DNA of 64,000 nt from an uncultured Porphyromonadaceae bacterium (GTDB lineage Bacteria > Bacteroidota > Bacteroidia > Bacteroidales > Muribaculaceae), in contig CALAVE010000044.1 in the NCBI GenBank assembly GCA_937892215.1, positions 1-64,000 of the forward strand, written 5' to 3'. The notes below the pieces were generated by a model that saw only the letters and a program-made list of their open reading frames with translations, did no database searches and had not been told where the DNA came from. The first letter of the stretch is position 1; every line of letters starts with the position of its first letter. Of this stretch, positions 1 to 7,161 are shown in pieces. The translations under genes were made by a program, and so were the position numbers.

Positions 1-15
1 TATTATCTTTTCCAT
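1..15 (-). CDS. possible start of next phage gene (partial)
   Basis: An ATG on the minus strand at position 15 opens the codons M-E-K-I-I before the window ends. It is in line with the leftward early operon, and the spacing to the preceding small ORF is normal for this operon. Only five codons are visible, so no function can be given and the call is tentative. Confidence 0.3.
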
Positions 16-50
16 TTTAAGTTAGTTTTAGTCGTTAATTTTTTCCAAGT

Positions 51-137
51 CTATTGATTGTGTGAATGTAAGCAAAAGTGGTCTAAGGGCAAATCCCTAC
101 CACATTTACTACATCTTTTAATCTTGATTTCTTCCAT
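51..137 (-). CDS. 28-aa zinc-ribbon mini protein
   Basis: A 28-codon ORF starts 16 bp after the stop of the upstream zinc-ribbon gene and reads in the operon direction. Its product contains CSKCGRDLPLDHFCLH, with a CxxCG knuckle and further Cys and His residues that could complete a metal site. The knuckle resembles the N-terminus of the neighbour (CRQCGKIKPIDEF), so it may be a stand-alone zinc-ribbon or the remnant of a duplicated gene. It is too short to judge by length alone; position, direction and the motif are the only support. Confidence 0.4.
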   Translation of the reverse strand: MEEIKIKRCSKCGRDLPLDHFCLHSHNQ

Positions 138-153
138 AAGTCTTTAGTATTTA

Positions 154-669
154 TTAGTTAATAATTTGATTGAAATCGTGGCACGTCAAAGCAAGGTTAC
201 TGCTCATTGTGTCTATACCCTTGAAGCATGGGTATCGGGCGCAGTCCTTGCAAGTCTTTTCGGCTTTTGCGTTCACCGAAAGGGAGTTTTTGTAGTCGTT
301 AATGTAGCGCATTACGTTTGAGTAACTTGCACCTAATCGCTGTGCAATTACCTTGCATGGGATGCCGTGACGATACATATCAATCATTTCCGTTATCTCC
401 GACAATGCGAGAATGTGGTTCTTGTAGCCATTGCGCTTGCGTTCCAAGTCACGTTTGTTTTTCCGTGCCTTATTCAGACGCTCCTTATTCTCTTGATAAT
501 ATCGTGAATGATATGCTTGGCTTTCTGTCAAGGCATTTTTAACTCTTGCTGTCTTGGCACATTCTTTGCAACGTCCGAACACTTGTCCGTTGCTTTTCTT
601 GTAGAACTCGTCAATGGGTTTTATCTTACCGCATTGCCGACATTGTTTGGTTTCAATCTTCTGTCTCAT
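154..669 (-). CDS. phage zinc-ribbon/HTH protein
   Basis: 171 aa. The N-terminus carries CRQCGK and CKEC, a four-cysteine zinc-ribbon of the kind often fused to HNH or endonuclease VII-like phage proteins, followed by a charged helical stretch (about residues 50-80). A helix-turn-helix-like segment (about 90-120, with KVIAQRLGASYSNVMRYI) follows. A second Cys cluster near the end (CKDCARYPC, then a Cys before the last residues) suggests another metal site. No HNH catalytic signature is visible, so this is more likely a DNA-binding or regulatory protein than a nuclease. It is the first protein gene downstream of the tRNA-like RNA cluster. Exact role unknown. Confidence 0.75.
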   Translation of the reverse strand: MRQKIETKQCRQCGKIKPIDEFYKKSNGQVFGRCKECAKTARVKNALTESQAYHSRYYQENKERLNKARKNKRDLERKRNGYKNHILALSEITEMIDMYRHGIPCKVIAQRLGASYSNVMRYINDYKNSLSVNAKAEKTCKDCARYPCFKGIDTMSSNLALTCHDFNQIIN

Positions 670-688
670 TTCTTCTTTTTGTTAGTTG

Positions 689-765
689 CTCCCCGATGCC
701 GAGTTGAACGGCTGCTCATGCGAATATTACAGCGACCTTGCCCGTGGTGTCGCTCTTTTCGGGGC
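689..765 (-). ncRNA. tRNA-like RNA element 2
   Basis: Read on the minus strand this 77-nt stretch folds like part of a tRNA. GCCCCGA at the 5' end pairs with TCGGGGA at the 3' end (6 of 7 pairs). A T-arm-like hairpin (697-713) has stem GCCG/CGGC and loop TTCAACT. A second hairpin (731-754) has a perfect 6-bp stem AGCGAC/GTCGCT around a 12-nt loop containing ACGGGCAAG. No normal anticodon arm is seen; 17 nt separate the second hairpin from the T-arm. Its sister element at 833-911 keeps the same architecture with compensatory changes in all three stems, which supports a selected RNA structure. It could be a degenerate phage tRNA or a tRNA mimic. Confidence 0.6.
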
Positions 766-832
766 GGCTGTCTTTCCAGCCTGTCACGGACTTCAAAAGC
801 CGAGCAAAAATGTGGACTACCCTGCTGGGTTG

Positions 833-911
833 TGGTGGAGTGGGGAGTCGAACCCCTGCTCAGTAGCCATATTAATAGTGACCTTGCCCGTTGTGCCACT
901 CTTGCTCCACC
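833..911 (-). ncRNA. tRNA-like RNA element 1
   Basis: 79 nt on the minus strand. The acceptor-like stem GGTGGAG/CTCCACC pairs 7 of 7 and is followed by an A in the discriminator position. The T-arm-like hairpin (841-857) has stem GGGG/CCCC and the canonical loop TTCGACT. A second hairpin (877-900) has stem AGTGGC/GTCACT with one G-T pair and a loop with ACGGGCAAG, shared with element 2. Nineteen nt (ATTAATATGGCTACTGAGC) stand where the anticodon arm would be and do not form a proper 5-bp stem with a U33 loop. Identity as an aminoacylatable tRNA is therefore doubtful, while structure conservation is strong. It lies between the helicase and zinc-ribbon genes and would be co-transcribed with them. 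Confidence 0.65.
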
Positions 912-920
912 TGCACGTCT

Positions 921-994
921 TTCCGTGCTGTCTGAGGCTTCCGACGACCTTGCTTGCTATACGCTTGCTTCCGTGTTGCTCTGTTCTGCACGGC
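921..994 (-). ncRNA. possible third, degenerate tRNA-like element
   Basis: A 74-nt segment just upstream (in the transcribed direction) of element 1. GCCGTGC pairs with GCACGGA over 6 of 7 positions, with the same G-A mismatch at the terminal pair as element 2. The interior has AGAGCAACACGGAAGCAAG and GCAAGGTCG, which resemble the conserved interior of elements 1 and 2. No T-arm with a TTC loop can be formed, so it is either a decayed copy or a different RNA. Low confidence. Confidence 0.35.
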
Positions 995-1011
995 TTTCAC
1001 ACCCATATATC

Positions 1012-2793
1012 TCAGAATGGCACTTCTCCCACCTGATTATTGTCTAAAAACACGTCTTCGCTATCTCCATTGAAAGTGGATTGTTCTGGGAATAATCTGT
1101 TAGTGTTATCCCATTGATTTACATCGGAATGTCCATCGGTTAACTCCACGTAACGCCCATTGTTGTAATTGTAGCGGAATATAGCATCGCCCGGTTCTCC
1201 GAGGTGACGGAATTTCACCTTTGCTATGCGGACAATAACGGTGTTATCGGCCCTATTACGATGCACAATAATACCGTAGTCGCACTTATTGTAGAAGTTT
1301 GCGCTACCATTAATATCATACATGGTTGGCAAACCGTCACTATTAGCATCTTTCCCAAACTTGCGAGGGTGAGCGACCACACACACAAGCACATCTTGCC
1401 TGATAGCAAAATTAATTAGCTCATCAAGTACTTTTGATATGCTCTGAGTCTCGCTCAAAGTCCCAAAATCATTCTCAACCCTATTGTAAGGGTCAATAAC
1501 AAGGATTTTGATACCTTTGCGACGGACGAGGAATTTAGCCCTGTCGATTATCTCATTGAGAGTGTACTTCTCAGGAGGGAGAATGTGAAAGAAATTCTTC
1601 TCCATATATCGTTTGCCCTGCTCATACTCATCTGGTGACATGCCGTAATAATCGTGGCGAAATTTTTTCCCGACAATTTTCTCCAATATTTTGCTGGCGT
1701 GATATGTGAGAGGTAAGTTCTCAGGAGAGAAATACGCAACCTTTAATCCATATCGGATATTCAGCAACACACAAATTTCGTCAAGGAACTCACTTTTACC
1801 ACTACCCGGAATGCCCGTCATAATAAGCAATCGCTTCGTCTCAAACGAAATCAGTGTGTCGAACTGGGAAAGCCCTAACGTCATGCCACGCTGTAATCCG
1901 TTCTCATATAGCCCGTCAAGTTCAGTTTCATAATTCCTCAAAGTATATACTCCGTCAACATCGACTTCTACGGAATTTTCCACTGCGTTTAACAGAGCCT
2001 CTTTGCCTTTTGCTATAAGCAGTTCGTTTGCATCCTTGCACCCCTCGCCATAGGTTATAACACGACAGCGTTCGGCCCCAAACCGTCTTATAAGTTCTTC
2101 CCTTAGTGCAACACCTTTTGCATCGGTGTCAGCGGCAATAAAGATAGTTTCTTTATCCTCAAACCAACCTTCCATGAAATCGTCCAGCCATGAGAGGTTT
2201 GAGTTGGCCCCATTGGGAACACTAACGACGTTGTTCTTGCCCACTTCGACAAAACTAAGCGCATCCATTTCCCCCTCAGTTATTATACACTCGGGAGAAT
2301 CTTTTATGGCATCAATATTATAAGGGATAAGTTCCGCACCTGCAACCATTTTGAAGTGCTTGTTTCCGGTACGATATTTCACATTGATTAGTTCGTCGTC
2401 GAGATAATAGCAGAATTGAATAGTGTTCATTTCCTTACCATCCTGGGGCATAAACTCCATACCTTCAGCAATCTTCATTTTACCAAGAGTTTCTTGCGAT
2501 ATGCCTCTACCGGCGAACCACTTCACCGCATTTTCGCTAAGACCAACAATGCGTATCGGTTTAGGCCGAGTGAAACCGCCTACCGGCTTGACTGTCTTTT
2601 TCCAGTCATACTCTTTAAGCGCACCAGTCCAACCGCAATGATGACATTTCCATACACCCATGTCAAGGTTCACACTAAGGCTTTTATCGTTAGGGTTGCC
2701 TCTGTGACCTTTACACTTTGGGCAAGTAGTCTTTACTTGACCATTATGCCGTCTGTAAGGAATCGTTATGCCGTAATCGCTAAAATTCTCCAT
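1012..2793 (-). CDS. phage primase-helicase (T7 gp4-like)
   Basis: 593 aa from the ATG at 2793; a GTG nine bases upstream is a weaker alternative. The N-terminal zinc-binding primase domain shows C24-C27 and C50-C53. A TOPRIM domain follows (IITEGEMDALSF, then AADTDAKG), and the C-terminal half is a DnaB/gp4-type hexameric helicase with Walker A (GIPGSGKS) and Walker B (ILVIDPYN). The combination primes and unwinds DNA at the replication fork, as in T7 gp4 and the Twinkle family. It starts 11 bp after the stop of the replication initiator gene, which fits a phage replication module. The assignment is firm from motifs and domain order. Confidence 0.92.
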   Translation of the reverse strand: MENFSDYGITIPYRRHNGQVKTTCPKCKGHRGNPNDKSLSVNLDMGVWKCHHCGWTGALKEYDWKKTVKPVGGFTRPKPIRIVGLSENAVKWFAGRGISQETLGKMKIAEGMEFMPQDGKEMNTIQFCYYLDDELINVKYRTGNKHFKMVAGAELIPYNIDAIKDSPECIITEGEMDALSFVEVGKNNVVSVPNGANSNLSWLDDFMEGWFEDKETIFIAADTDAKGVALREELIRRFGAERCRVITYGEGCKDANELLIAKGKEALLNAVENSVEVDVDGVYTLRNYETELDGLYENGLQRGMTLGLSQFDTLISFETKRLLIMTGIPGSGKSEFLDEICVLLNIRYGLKVAYFSPENLPLTYHASKILEKIVGKKFRHDYYGMSPDEYEQGKRYMEKNFFHILPPEKYTLNEIIDRAKFLVRRKGIKILVIDPYNRVENDFGTLSETQSISKVLDELINFAIRQDVLVCVVAHPRKFGKDANSDGLPTMYDINGSANFYNKCDYGIIVHRNRADNTVIVRIAKVKFRHLGEPGDAIFRYNYNNGRYVELTDGHSDVNQWDNTNRLFPEQSTFNGDSEDVFLDNNQVGEVPF

Positions 2794-2804
2794 GATACAC
2801 ACAA

Positions 2805-3707
2805 TTAAATGCCGTCATACACCCATTTGTTTTCCGGTTCGCACCATACATATACGGCCGAAGGCCGGGCAGGGGCATCCATAGGGGCGGTATATTCTTT
2901 GCCATAGAATTTGTAGTATCTTTTACCTTCACGGATATATTCGTCCGTTCCGAGATTTGTGCTAAAGGATTTGCCCTGCAAAAAGTATGGAGCCGAATAG
3001 TTGCACCAACGTTTCATATTCTGAGGGTTCTCTACTGTTACATCATCGGCTTTGCCCTGCTTTACTATATGCCCCTTAAAATAATCCAATATTGTCTTAC
3101 ACGAGATTCCCCAAGTGCGCTGCATCGTGTCTGCCCACAATTTGTCGGAAAGCAATTTGTCCTCTATGGTTTGCCACTTGGAATCAAAGTCATTTGCCAA
3201 GGGCAAATTCTCACTGTTTTTCTTTTTCTTAATAAATAATTTATTATTTATTTCTTTTTCTTTTATATTATCTGTATTGTTTATATTTGTTATAGATAAG
3301 TCATTCTGACTTGCCGATAAGTCATTTTGACCTATCGATAAGTCATTTTTAGTCTCCGTTTTGTTGATTAATTTGCTCACGTCATATCCGGCATTATTCA
3401 TATAGGCAAGACCTTGCTCGGTGAAGGCATACCACAATGTATGGTCAAATGGGTTCTCGTTGTAATTGCCCTTGACAATAATACCCCCATTTTCGAGTTT
3501 TGCCATTACACGGCTAACCTTTTTAATCTCGATATAAGGGAATAACTCACTGAACGCTTTGTTTGAGTTGTACGTCCAGTATTTACCGTCATGGAAGTGC
3601 TTGCCATTAGTAGCATTCTTTACTATCCAGAAGTAGAGGTTGTGAAGAAGAATTGCTTCTTCAATCCCAAACTCTTTGGCAATGCTTATGTTGAATGAGT
3701 GTATCAT
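2805..3707 (-). CDS. phage replication initiator/replisome organizer
   Basis: 300 aa. The first about 110 residues form a winged-helix region typical of phage replisome organizers (it opens IHSFNISIAKEFGIEEAILL). A low-complexity linker with three repeats of DLS follows, then a lysine/asparagine-rich segment, and a C-terminal domain (about 170-300) that is probably DnaD-like or helicase-loading. The gene sits directly upstream of the primase-helicase and overlaps the previous gene by 4 bp. The linker is encoded by three 21-bp iterons (3295-3357) next to an AT-rich tract, as in lambda O, so the protein likely binds its own gene to start replication. Domain family is inferred from position and pattern. 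Confidence 0.75.
   Translation of the reverse strand: MIHSFNISIAKEFGIEEAILLHNLYFWIVKNATNGKHFHDGKYWTYNSNKAFSELFPYIEIKKVSRVMAKLENGGIIVKGNYNENPFDHTLWYAFTEQGLAYMNNAGYDVSKLINKTETKNDLSIGQNDLSASQNDLSITNINNTDNIKEKEINNKLFIKKKKNSENLPLANDFDSKWQTIEDKLLSDKLWADTMQRTWGISCKTILDYFKGHIVKQGKADDVTVENPQNMKRWCNYSAPYFLQGKSFSTNLGTDEYIREGKRYYKFYGKEYTAPMDAPARPSAVYVWCEPENKWVYDGI
3226..3357. repeat. three 21-bp iterons plus AT-rich tract, candidate phage origin
   Basis: Three direct repeats in exact 21-bp register begin at 3295, 3316 and 3337; each opens GATAAGTCATT and the first two continue with TGAC. They abut a run of nearly pure A/T (3226-3294). Iterons next to an AT-rich unwinding tract inside an initiator gene are the layout of the lambdoid origin within gene O. 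The 21-bp period equals seven codons and two helical turns. Confidence 0.6.
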
Positions 3708-3904
3708 TTATTTGCTGGTCTAAAAAGAGGTATCTTGTTTATGTTTTTGCCGATGAATAACAGAGAGCCTTCTCGGACAAGTCTGTTTATTGTCCTTTTA
3801 CATATCGAGTGAGGCATTGATGTCCTAAGCGCAATTTCATTCCAAGAAACGCCGTTATATCCATCGTATAGTTCATGCACAATTCGGAGGACTTCATCAC
3901 TCAT
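3704..3904 (-). CDS. small winged-helix phage protein
   Basis: 66 aa, overlapping its neighbours by 4 bp on both sides (ATGA type), so it is translationally coupled within the early operon. The sequence reads as a winged helix: helix-turn-helix VSWNEIALRTSMPHSICKRTINRLVREG, broken here as VSWNEIALRTSMPHS then CKRTINRLVREG, followed by a wing LLFIGKN. It likely binds DNA and may assist replication initiation or regulation. No named family recognised. Confidence 0.7.
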   Translation of the reverse strand: MSDEVLRIVHELYDGYNGVSWNEIALRTSMPHSICKRTINRLVREGSLLFIGKNINKIPLFRPANK

Positions 3905-4335
3905 AGGTATTGATAAAATATATCAAGTTCGTGTTCGGAAAGATGGACGAGAAAATGATTGAGGATAACATCGAGAACGGCATTATATAATTTCTCAAAT
4001 TCCGTCTCGTCCATCTTGTCAAACGATATGCTCTTTGGTATCTGCATCCAATCTTCCCTTGTAATATTGTAAACCGGTTCATAGTGTCCGGCAAGAAGTT
4101 GGATGCTCTTTCTAAACGTGTCCTCATTTCCGTAGAATTTCTGCACATTCTCCGGTTGGAAATCCCAAGCAGTGCTTATCAGCTTAAAGAATTTCTTGTG
4201 AAACCTATAGTTCCTTGCACGTGTTACTTTCACTTTAAGCGGAAAGTTTAACGGGAGTTTCTCTATCTGAGAGAGACTGTCCTGGTCCTGAGCGCAGAGA
4301 ACGTTTTGGTTATTACGGACAACAAATATTTCCAT
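3901..4335 (-). CDS. DUF1367-like phage protein
   Basis: 144 aa from the ATG at 4335, chosen because the longer frame would overlap ssb by 160 bp. It opens MEIFVVRNNQNVLCAQDQDS and contains RARNYRFHKKFFKLIS and KSIQLLAGHY, the pattern of the DUF1367 family found in phage replication and recombination regions. Function of the family is unknown. It lies 16 bp after ssb and overlaps the following winged-helix gene by 4 bp. Confidence 0.75.
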   Translation of the reverse strand: MEIFVVRNNQNVLCAQDQDSLSQIEKLPLNFPLKVKVTRARNYRFHKKFFKLISTAWDFQPENVQKFYGNEDTFRKSIQLLAGHYEPVYNITREDWMQIPKSISFDKMDETEFEKLYNAVLDVILNHFLVHLSEHELDIFYQYL

Positions 4336-4351
4336 AGAGCATAGATGAGTT

Positions 4352-4726
4352 TCAGAATGGCAAGCCGTTATCTTCCGATGGCTGTTGTGCGCTTTCAGCA
4401 GGGGCCGTACGGGGTTGGGTTTCTGCTGTGTTCGGAGCAGAGCCAAAGAAGATTTCCGACACACGCACATCCATAACAAACTTCTGTGCACCTTCTCTCG
4501 TTGTATATTCACGTGATGAGAACGAACCTAATACAGTGACAGTACGGCCTTTCTTTAGGTAGGGCTCTACGGCCACTATGTTATACTTGCAATCAATAAA
4601 TTCTGTCGTTTTCTTGTCCTTGTAGCCCTCATCACAAGCGAGAGAAAAGGCAAGAAAAGGATTTTCGGCAGAGCCGAGTTTGCGTGCATCAGACGTAAGC
4701 CGTCCGGCGATAATTACTTTTCTCAT
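4352..4726 (-). CDS. ssb: single-stranded DNA-binding protein (phage)
   Basis: 124 aa with an OB-fold core (opens MRKVIIAGRLTSDARKLG) and a short disordered tail ending in DNGLPF, the acidic/aromatic tip through which SSB proteins recruit partner enzymes. It is shorter than chromosomal SSB (about 150-180 aa), as usual for phage copies. It lies 13 bp after the exonuclease gene and belongs to the replication-recombination module, where it coats single strands for the annealing protein and fork. Confidence 0.9.
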   Translation of the reverse strand: MRKVIIAGRLTSDARKLGSAENPFLAFSLACDEGYKDKKTTEFIDCKYNIVAVEPYLKKGRTVTVLGSFSSREYTTREGAQKFVMDVRVSEIFFGSAPNTAETQPRTAPAESAQQPSEDNGLPF

Positions 4727-4739
4727 GTCCTTAAAATTT

Positions 4740-5660
4740 TTAATCGTTAAGTGTTATTCTTATGCTTGGTTTAACCTCACTTTCGGAGAGGTAAGAATCG
4801 TAAATTTCGGGGTGCTCAGCTTTGAGCCGCTTGCTGTCGAGTTTTTTCGTCTTACTTGGAGCCACGTATGTTATTTGCAGCCCTTCGTCAGGTGAAATCC
4901 ATTTCTTAACACCGTAATTTTCCATAAGTTCCGTCATTCTCTTTGAGAATTCGTCCTTAACAGCTTTTGCCTCCTTCTCCGCCTTGATTATTTGTTTAAC
5001 TTGAGAAAGGAGAGCATGTGGAATAGGAAGCGTTGATTGGTCTGCTTCCAAAAGCCCGGAATGCCTATTGCCTTGATATTGCATCCCTGCGGCATCAGCT
5101 TCAAGCAATGCCACCACATCTTCATCGGGTATTCGTGGTACCTCTATTAGTCTGGGAGTGCCATATCGCTCATCAGGCAGCCAGATGGAACATAAGCGGC
5201 TCACTTTATATGGGTTCTTTAACTCGAAAAGGTAGGCATTAATTGACAATTGCCAACTGAGCCATTCGGCATCAAGTTTGCTTGTTGTCTTTATGTCGCA
5301 CAAAGAGAAATCTCGGAATACAATGTCTATGCAAGTGGCAAAGTTTTGCTCATCACTTACAAGGTACTCGTTACTGAGTGATATAAGCCCATTTTCATCC
5401 TTTATCCGCTTGTATGCCTGATACATTGGATGCTCATTTTCCACTCCCAGAGTGTCGCACATTTCTATTATCTCGTGAACATAATGTCCTCTATCGGCAG
5501 CTTTGGCAAGAACATCTTCGCTTACCCCCTTATATTTATCGGGGAAAAGTTGTCTTGACAAAAGTCCTGTGATGCCCTGGAGTTGTTTTTCTCCGAGGAA
5601 ATAAGTGTGGTCTTTGGCATTGAAAACCACTGGGCTTTTATACAACTCTATTTTATCCAT
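4740..5660 (-). CDS. PD-(D/E)XK exonuclease, RecB/YqaJ-like
   Basis: 306 aa. The central region has FATCIDIVFRDFSLCDIKTT followed by a conserved Q-x-x-x-Y helix (WLSWQLSINAYLFE), broken here as WLSWQLS and AYLFE; the D and DxK pattern is the active site of PD-(D/E)XK nucleases related to RecB and lambda exonuclease. The family usually resects double-strand ends so that a single-strand annealing protein can act, and here the Rad52-like gene sits just upstream. The 84-aa ORF between them overlaps this start by 8 bp. C-terminal third is helical and charged, of unknown role. Confidence 0.8.
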   Translation of the reverse strand: MDKIELYKSPVVFNAKDHTYFLGEKQLQGITGLLSRQLFPDKYKGVSEDVLAKAADRGHYVHEIIEMCDTLGVENEHPMYQAYKRIKDENGLISLSNEYLVSDEQNFATCIDIVFRDFSLCDIKTTSKLDAEWLSWQLSINAYLFELKNPYKVSRLCSIWLPDERYGTPRLIEVPRIPDEDVVALLEADAAGMQYQGNRHSGLLEADQSTLPIPHALLSQVKQIIKAEKEAKAVKDEFSKRMTELMENYGVKKWISPDEGLQITYVAPSKTKKLDSKRLKAEHPEIYDSYLSESEVKPSIRITLND

Positions 5661-5907
5661 TTCTTCTGAGATTTATTATAGTGGCACAAACATTTTCAAA
5701 AACTTTATCGCACCGGGCGAAGTCATCATCTGAGGAGAATGAGATTTGTTTTTCCCAATCTATGTTCTTACTGGTCTTGTATGCGATACGGACCATAGAC
5801 TTTTGGGCGGTTGTTGTGATGGACACGAGAAATCTCTTATCTTCGGCAAGAGTCCGTTGAAGACCTTGCCACGCCCTAATGACCATATCTAACTCACGTG
5901 CCCTCAT
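5653..5907 (-). CDS. 84-aa protein between Rad52-like and exonuclease genes
   Basis: Small protein with no recognised domain, overlapping the Rad52-like gene by 4 bp and the exonuclease gene by 8 bp, hence translationally coupled to both. It is mostly helix-strand mixture with a basic, aromatic centre (TTTAQKSMVRIAYKTSKNI) and an acidic loop SSDDDFARC. Its position suggests a partner in the recombination module, but this is inference from context only. Confidence 0.65.
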   Translation of the reverse strand: MRARELDMVIRAWQGLQRTLAEDKRFLVSITTTAQKSMVRIAYKTSKNIDWEKQISFSSDDDFARCDKVFENVCATIINLRRNG

Positions 5908-6608
5908 AAAACTTCCGCTTTTTTATCACTCAACGCTTTCATGAACTCACGGTTGCTTTGCAAGGTTGGGTAGCTATTGTAGATATTCAACAAGTCCTCT
6001 TTTGTAATGGCCGAACTAATGGCCACTAAAGCCCCGTCAAGTTCTTTTACCCCAGCATTCGGTTTGCTGTCAGGTGATGGGAGGGGAGCCGGGGACGGAA
6101 TTTGCTCCCCATTGGAAAAGCGGAAACGCTCCTTGCCCTTGTTATCGGCTATGATAAGAGAAGATATGTTCGAGCCGTCGTACCCTATCTCTGTCAGCAG
6201 AAATCGTGTTCCTACCTTGCCTTTTTTGTTAATGTCGGCATCTGTAAGATTTACGATTATGCGTGGTGCAGTGTATAGTTCCCTGCCAATGCCGATATTA
6301 AAGCATGCACGCTTAAATGCGTCGCTTGCCTCTCCTTTCTCAGCATCTGCTTCGCTGGGTATGCCTACGTCCTGTTTGCTTATCCATTGTGCTTTGGCTT
6401 CGTCCCAGATGCTCACGGTGCAGAATAGATTCCCGTTTACCACCTCATGCGTGCGTTTCCAATTGAGCGGGCCAAAAACCTCATCCAGAATATTCATATC
6501 CACCCTTGCATCCTTATAGAGCAAGACGGAGCACCATTTGTTGTCTTTTGCCACTTGAGCAACACGGCAAATGATTTCATCGCTTCTTAGTAGTCTTATT
6601 TCTTTCAT
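5904..6608 (-). CDS. Rad52/22-type single-strand annealing protein
   Basis: 234 aa. The segment KGEASDAFKRACFNIGIGR followed by ELYTAPR is the hallmark of the Rad52/22 double-strand-break repair family (phage Sak-type annealing proteins), preceded by the beta-rich N-terminus with the VSIWDE strand. These proteins form rings on ssDNA and anneal complementary strands. Residues 170-190 form a proline/serine linker, with a helical tail that may contact SSB or the nuclease. It forms a module with the nuclease at 4740-5660 and ssb. Family call is firm. Confidence 0.88.
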   Translation of the reverse strand: MKEIRLLRSDEIICRVAQVAKDNKWCSVLLYKDARVDMNILDEVFGPLNWKRTHEVVNGNLFCTVSIWDEAKAQWISKQDVGIPSEADAEKGEASDAFKRACFNIGIGRELYTAPRIIVNLTDADINKKGKVGTRFLLTEIGYDGSNISSLIIADNKGKERFRFSNGEQIPSPAPLPSPDSKPNAGVKELDGALVAISSAITKEDLLNIYNSYPTLQSNREFMKALSDKKAEVL

Positions 6609-6620
6609 ATTTTGCTGATT

Positions 6621-6839
6621 TTATATTACTCTATGTTGTTCAATGATTTTGTCGAGGTCGTTTTTCTTGATGAAAACAAGTTTGCCAAGCATATAATATG
6701 GCAGTTGCCCTGACAATCTCAGGTCTTTAATGAAGTCCACCGAGACCCCCAAGTATGCCGATGCGCTTTTTTGTGTAAGCCATACCTTGTCAATGGTCTT
6801 TACGGCATCAGCGATTGTTATTTGGCGGTGAGCGGCCAT
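6621..6839 (-). CDS. excisionase-like helix-turn-helix protein
   Basis: 72 aa with the pattern WLTQKSASAYLGVSVDFIKDL then LPYYMLGKLVFIKKNDLDKII (shown in parts: LTQKSASAYLGVSVDFIKDL), a MerR/excisionase-type HTH_17 domain in which the wing ends with a lysine-rich strand. Such proteins act as excisionases or small regulators in phages and conjugative elements. It overlaps the stop of the first operon gene by 1 bp. No integrase is visible nearby, so excisionase function is not proven. Confidence 0.7.
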   Translation of the reverse strand: MAAHRQITIADAVKTIDKVWLTQKSASAYLGVSVDFIKDLRLSGQLPYYMLGKLVFIKKNDLDKIIEQHRVI

Positions 6840-7033
6840 TATCGTACTCTTGTAGCGGTTACTGTATTACCGTTTTGGGTTATCATAAACTTCTTTTGAT
6901 TGCCCTGGAAAACACGGCAAGCGATAACTCTCAACGTCGAAATGTTGACATCGGCTGTCGGAATTTCTATTTGCTCTCCGACATCCATGCTGTTTAGCGT
7001 TCGCCTTACATCTATTTTTTTGATAATTCCCAT
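6839..7033 (-). CDS. first early-operon gene, 64-aa unknown protein
   Basis: Small beta-rich basic protein (MGIIKKIDVRRTLNSMDVGE start) that is the first gene after the leftward promoter at 7075-7106, leaving a 41-bp leader. Being first in the early operon it may be a Cro-like or small accessory factor, but it has no clear helix-turn-helix. No family recognised. Confidence 0.65.
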   Translation of the reverse strand: MGIIKKIDVRRTLNSMDVGEQIEIPTADVNISTLRVIACRVFQGNQKKFMITQNGNTVTATRVR

Positions 7034-7074
7034 AAAATTATTAATTTTGTGAATTGATATTTATATTTCGTTTG

Positions 7075-7106
7075 CAAAGTTATAAACTTTCTTTATATTA
7101 TGCAAA
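7075..7106 (-). promoter_or_regulatory. leftward early promoter of the prophage
   Basis: On the minus strand TTTG (7103-7106) is followed after exactly 20 bp by TAACTTTG (7075-7082), matching the Bacteroidetes primary sigma consensus TTTG / TAnnTTTG. It faces the early operon. The -7 box overlaps the palindrome AAAGTTATAAACTTT (7076-7090), a candidate operator for the divergently encoded repressor. Confidence 0.7.
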
Positions 7107-7161
7107 ACTTTTGCCAAATATTTTTAATAAAATTATAAATTAACTTTATATATTTCTAAAT

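Noticed and set aside
666..899. 77-codon minus ORF over the tRNA-like elements
   Set aside because: Low-complexity product with basic run at the end; the DNA shows conserved base pairing rather than codon structure.
508..1047. Long plus-strand ORF across the tRNA-like cluster
   Set aside because: It runs antisense to the helicase end and the RNA elements, lacks a domain, and is explained by RNA structure instead.
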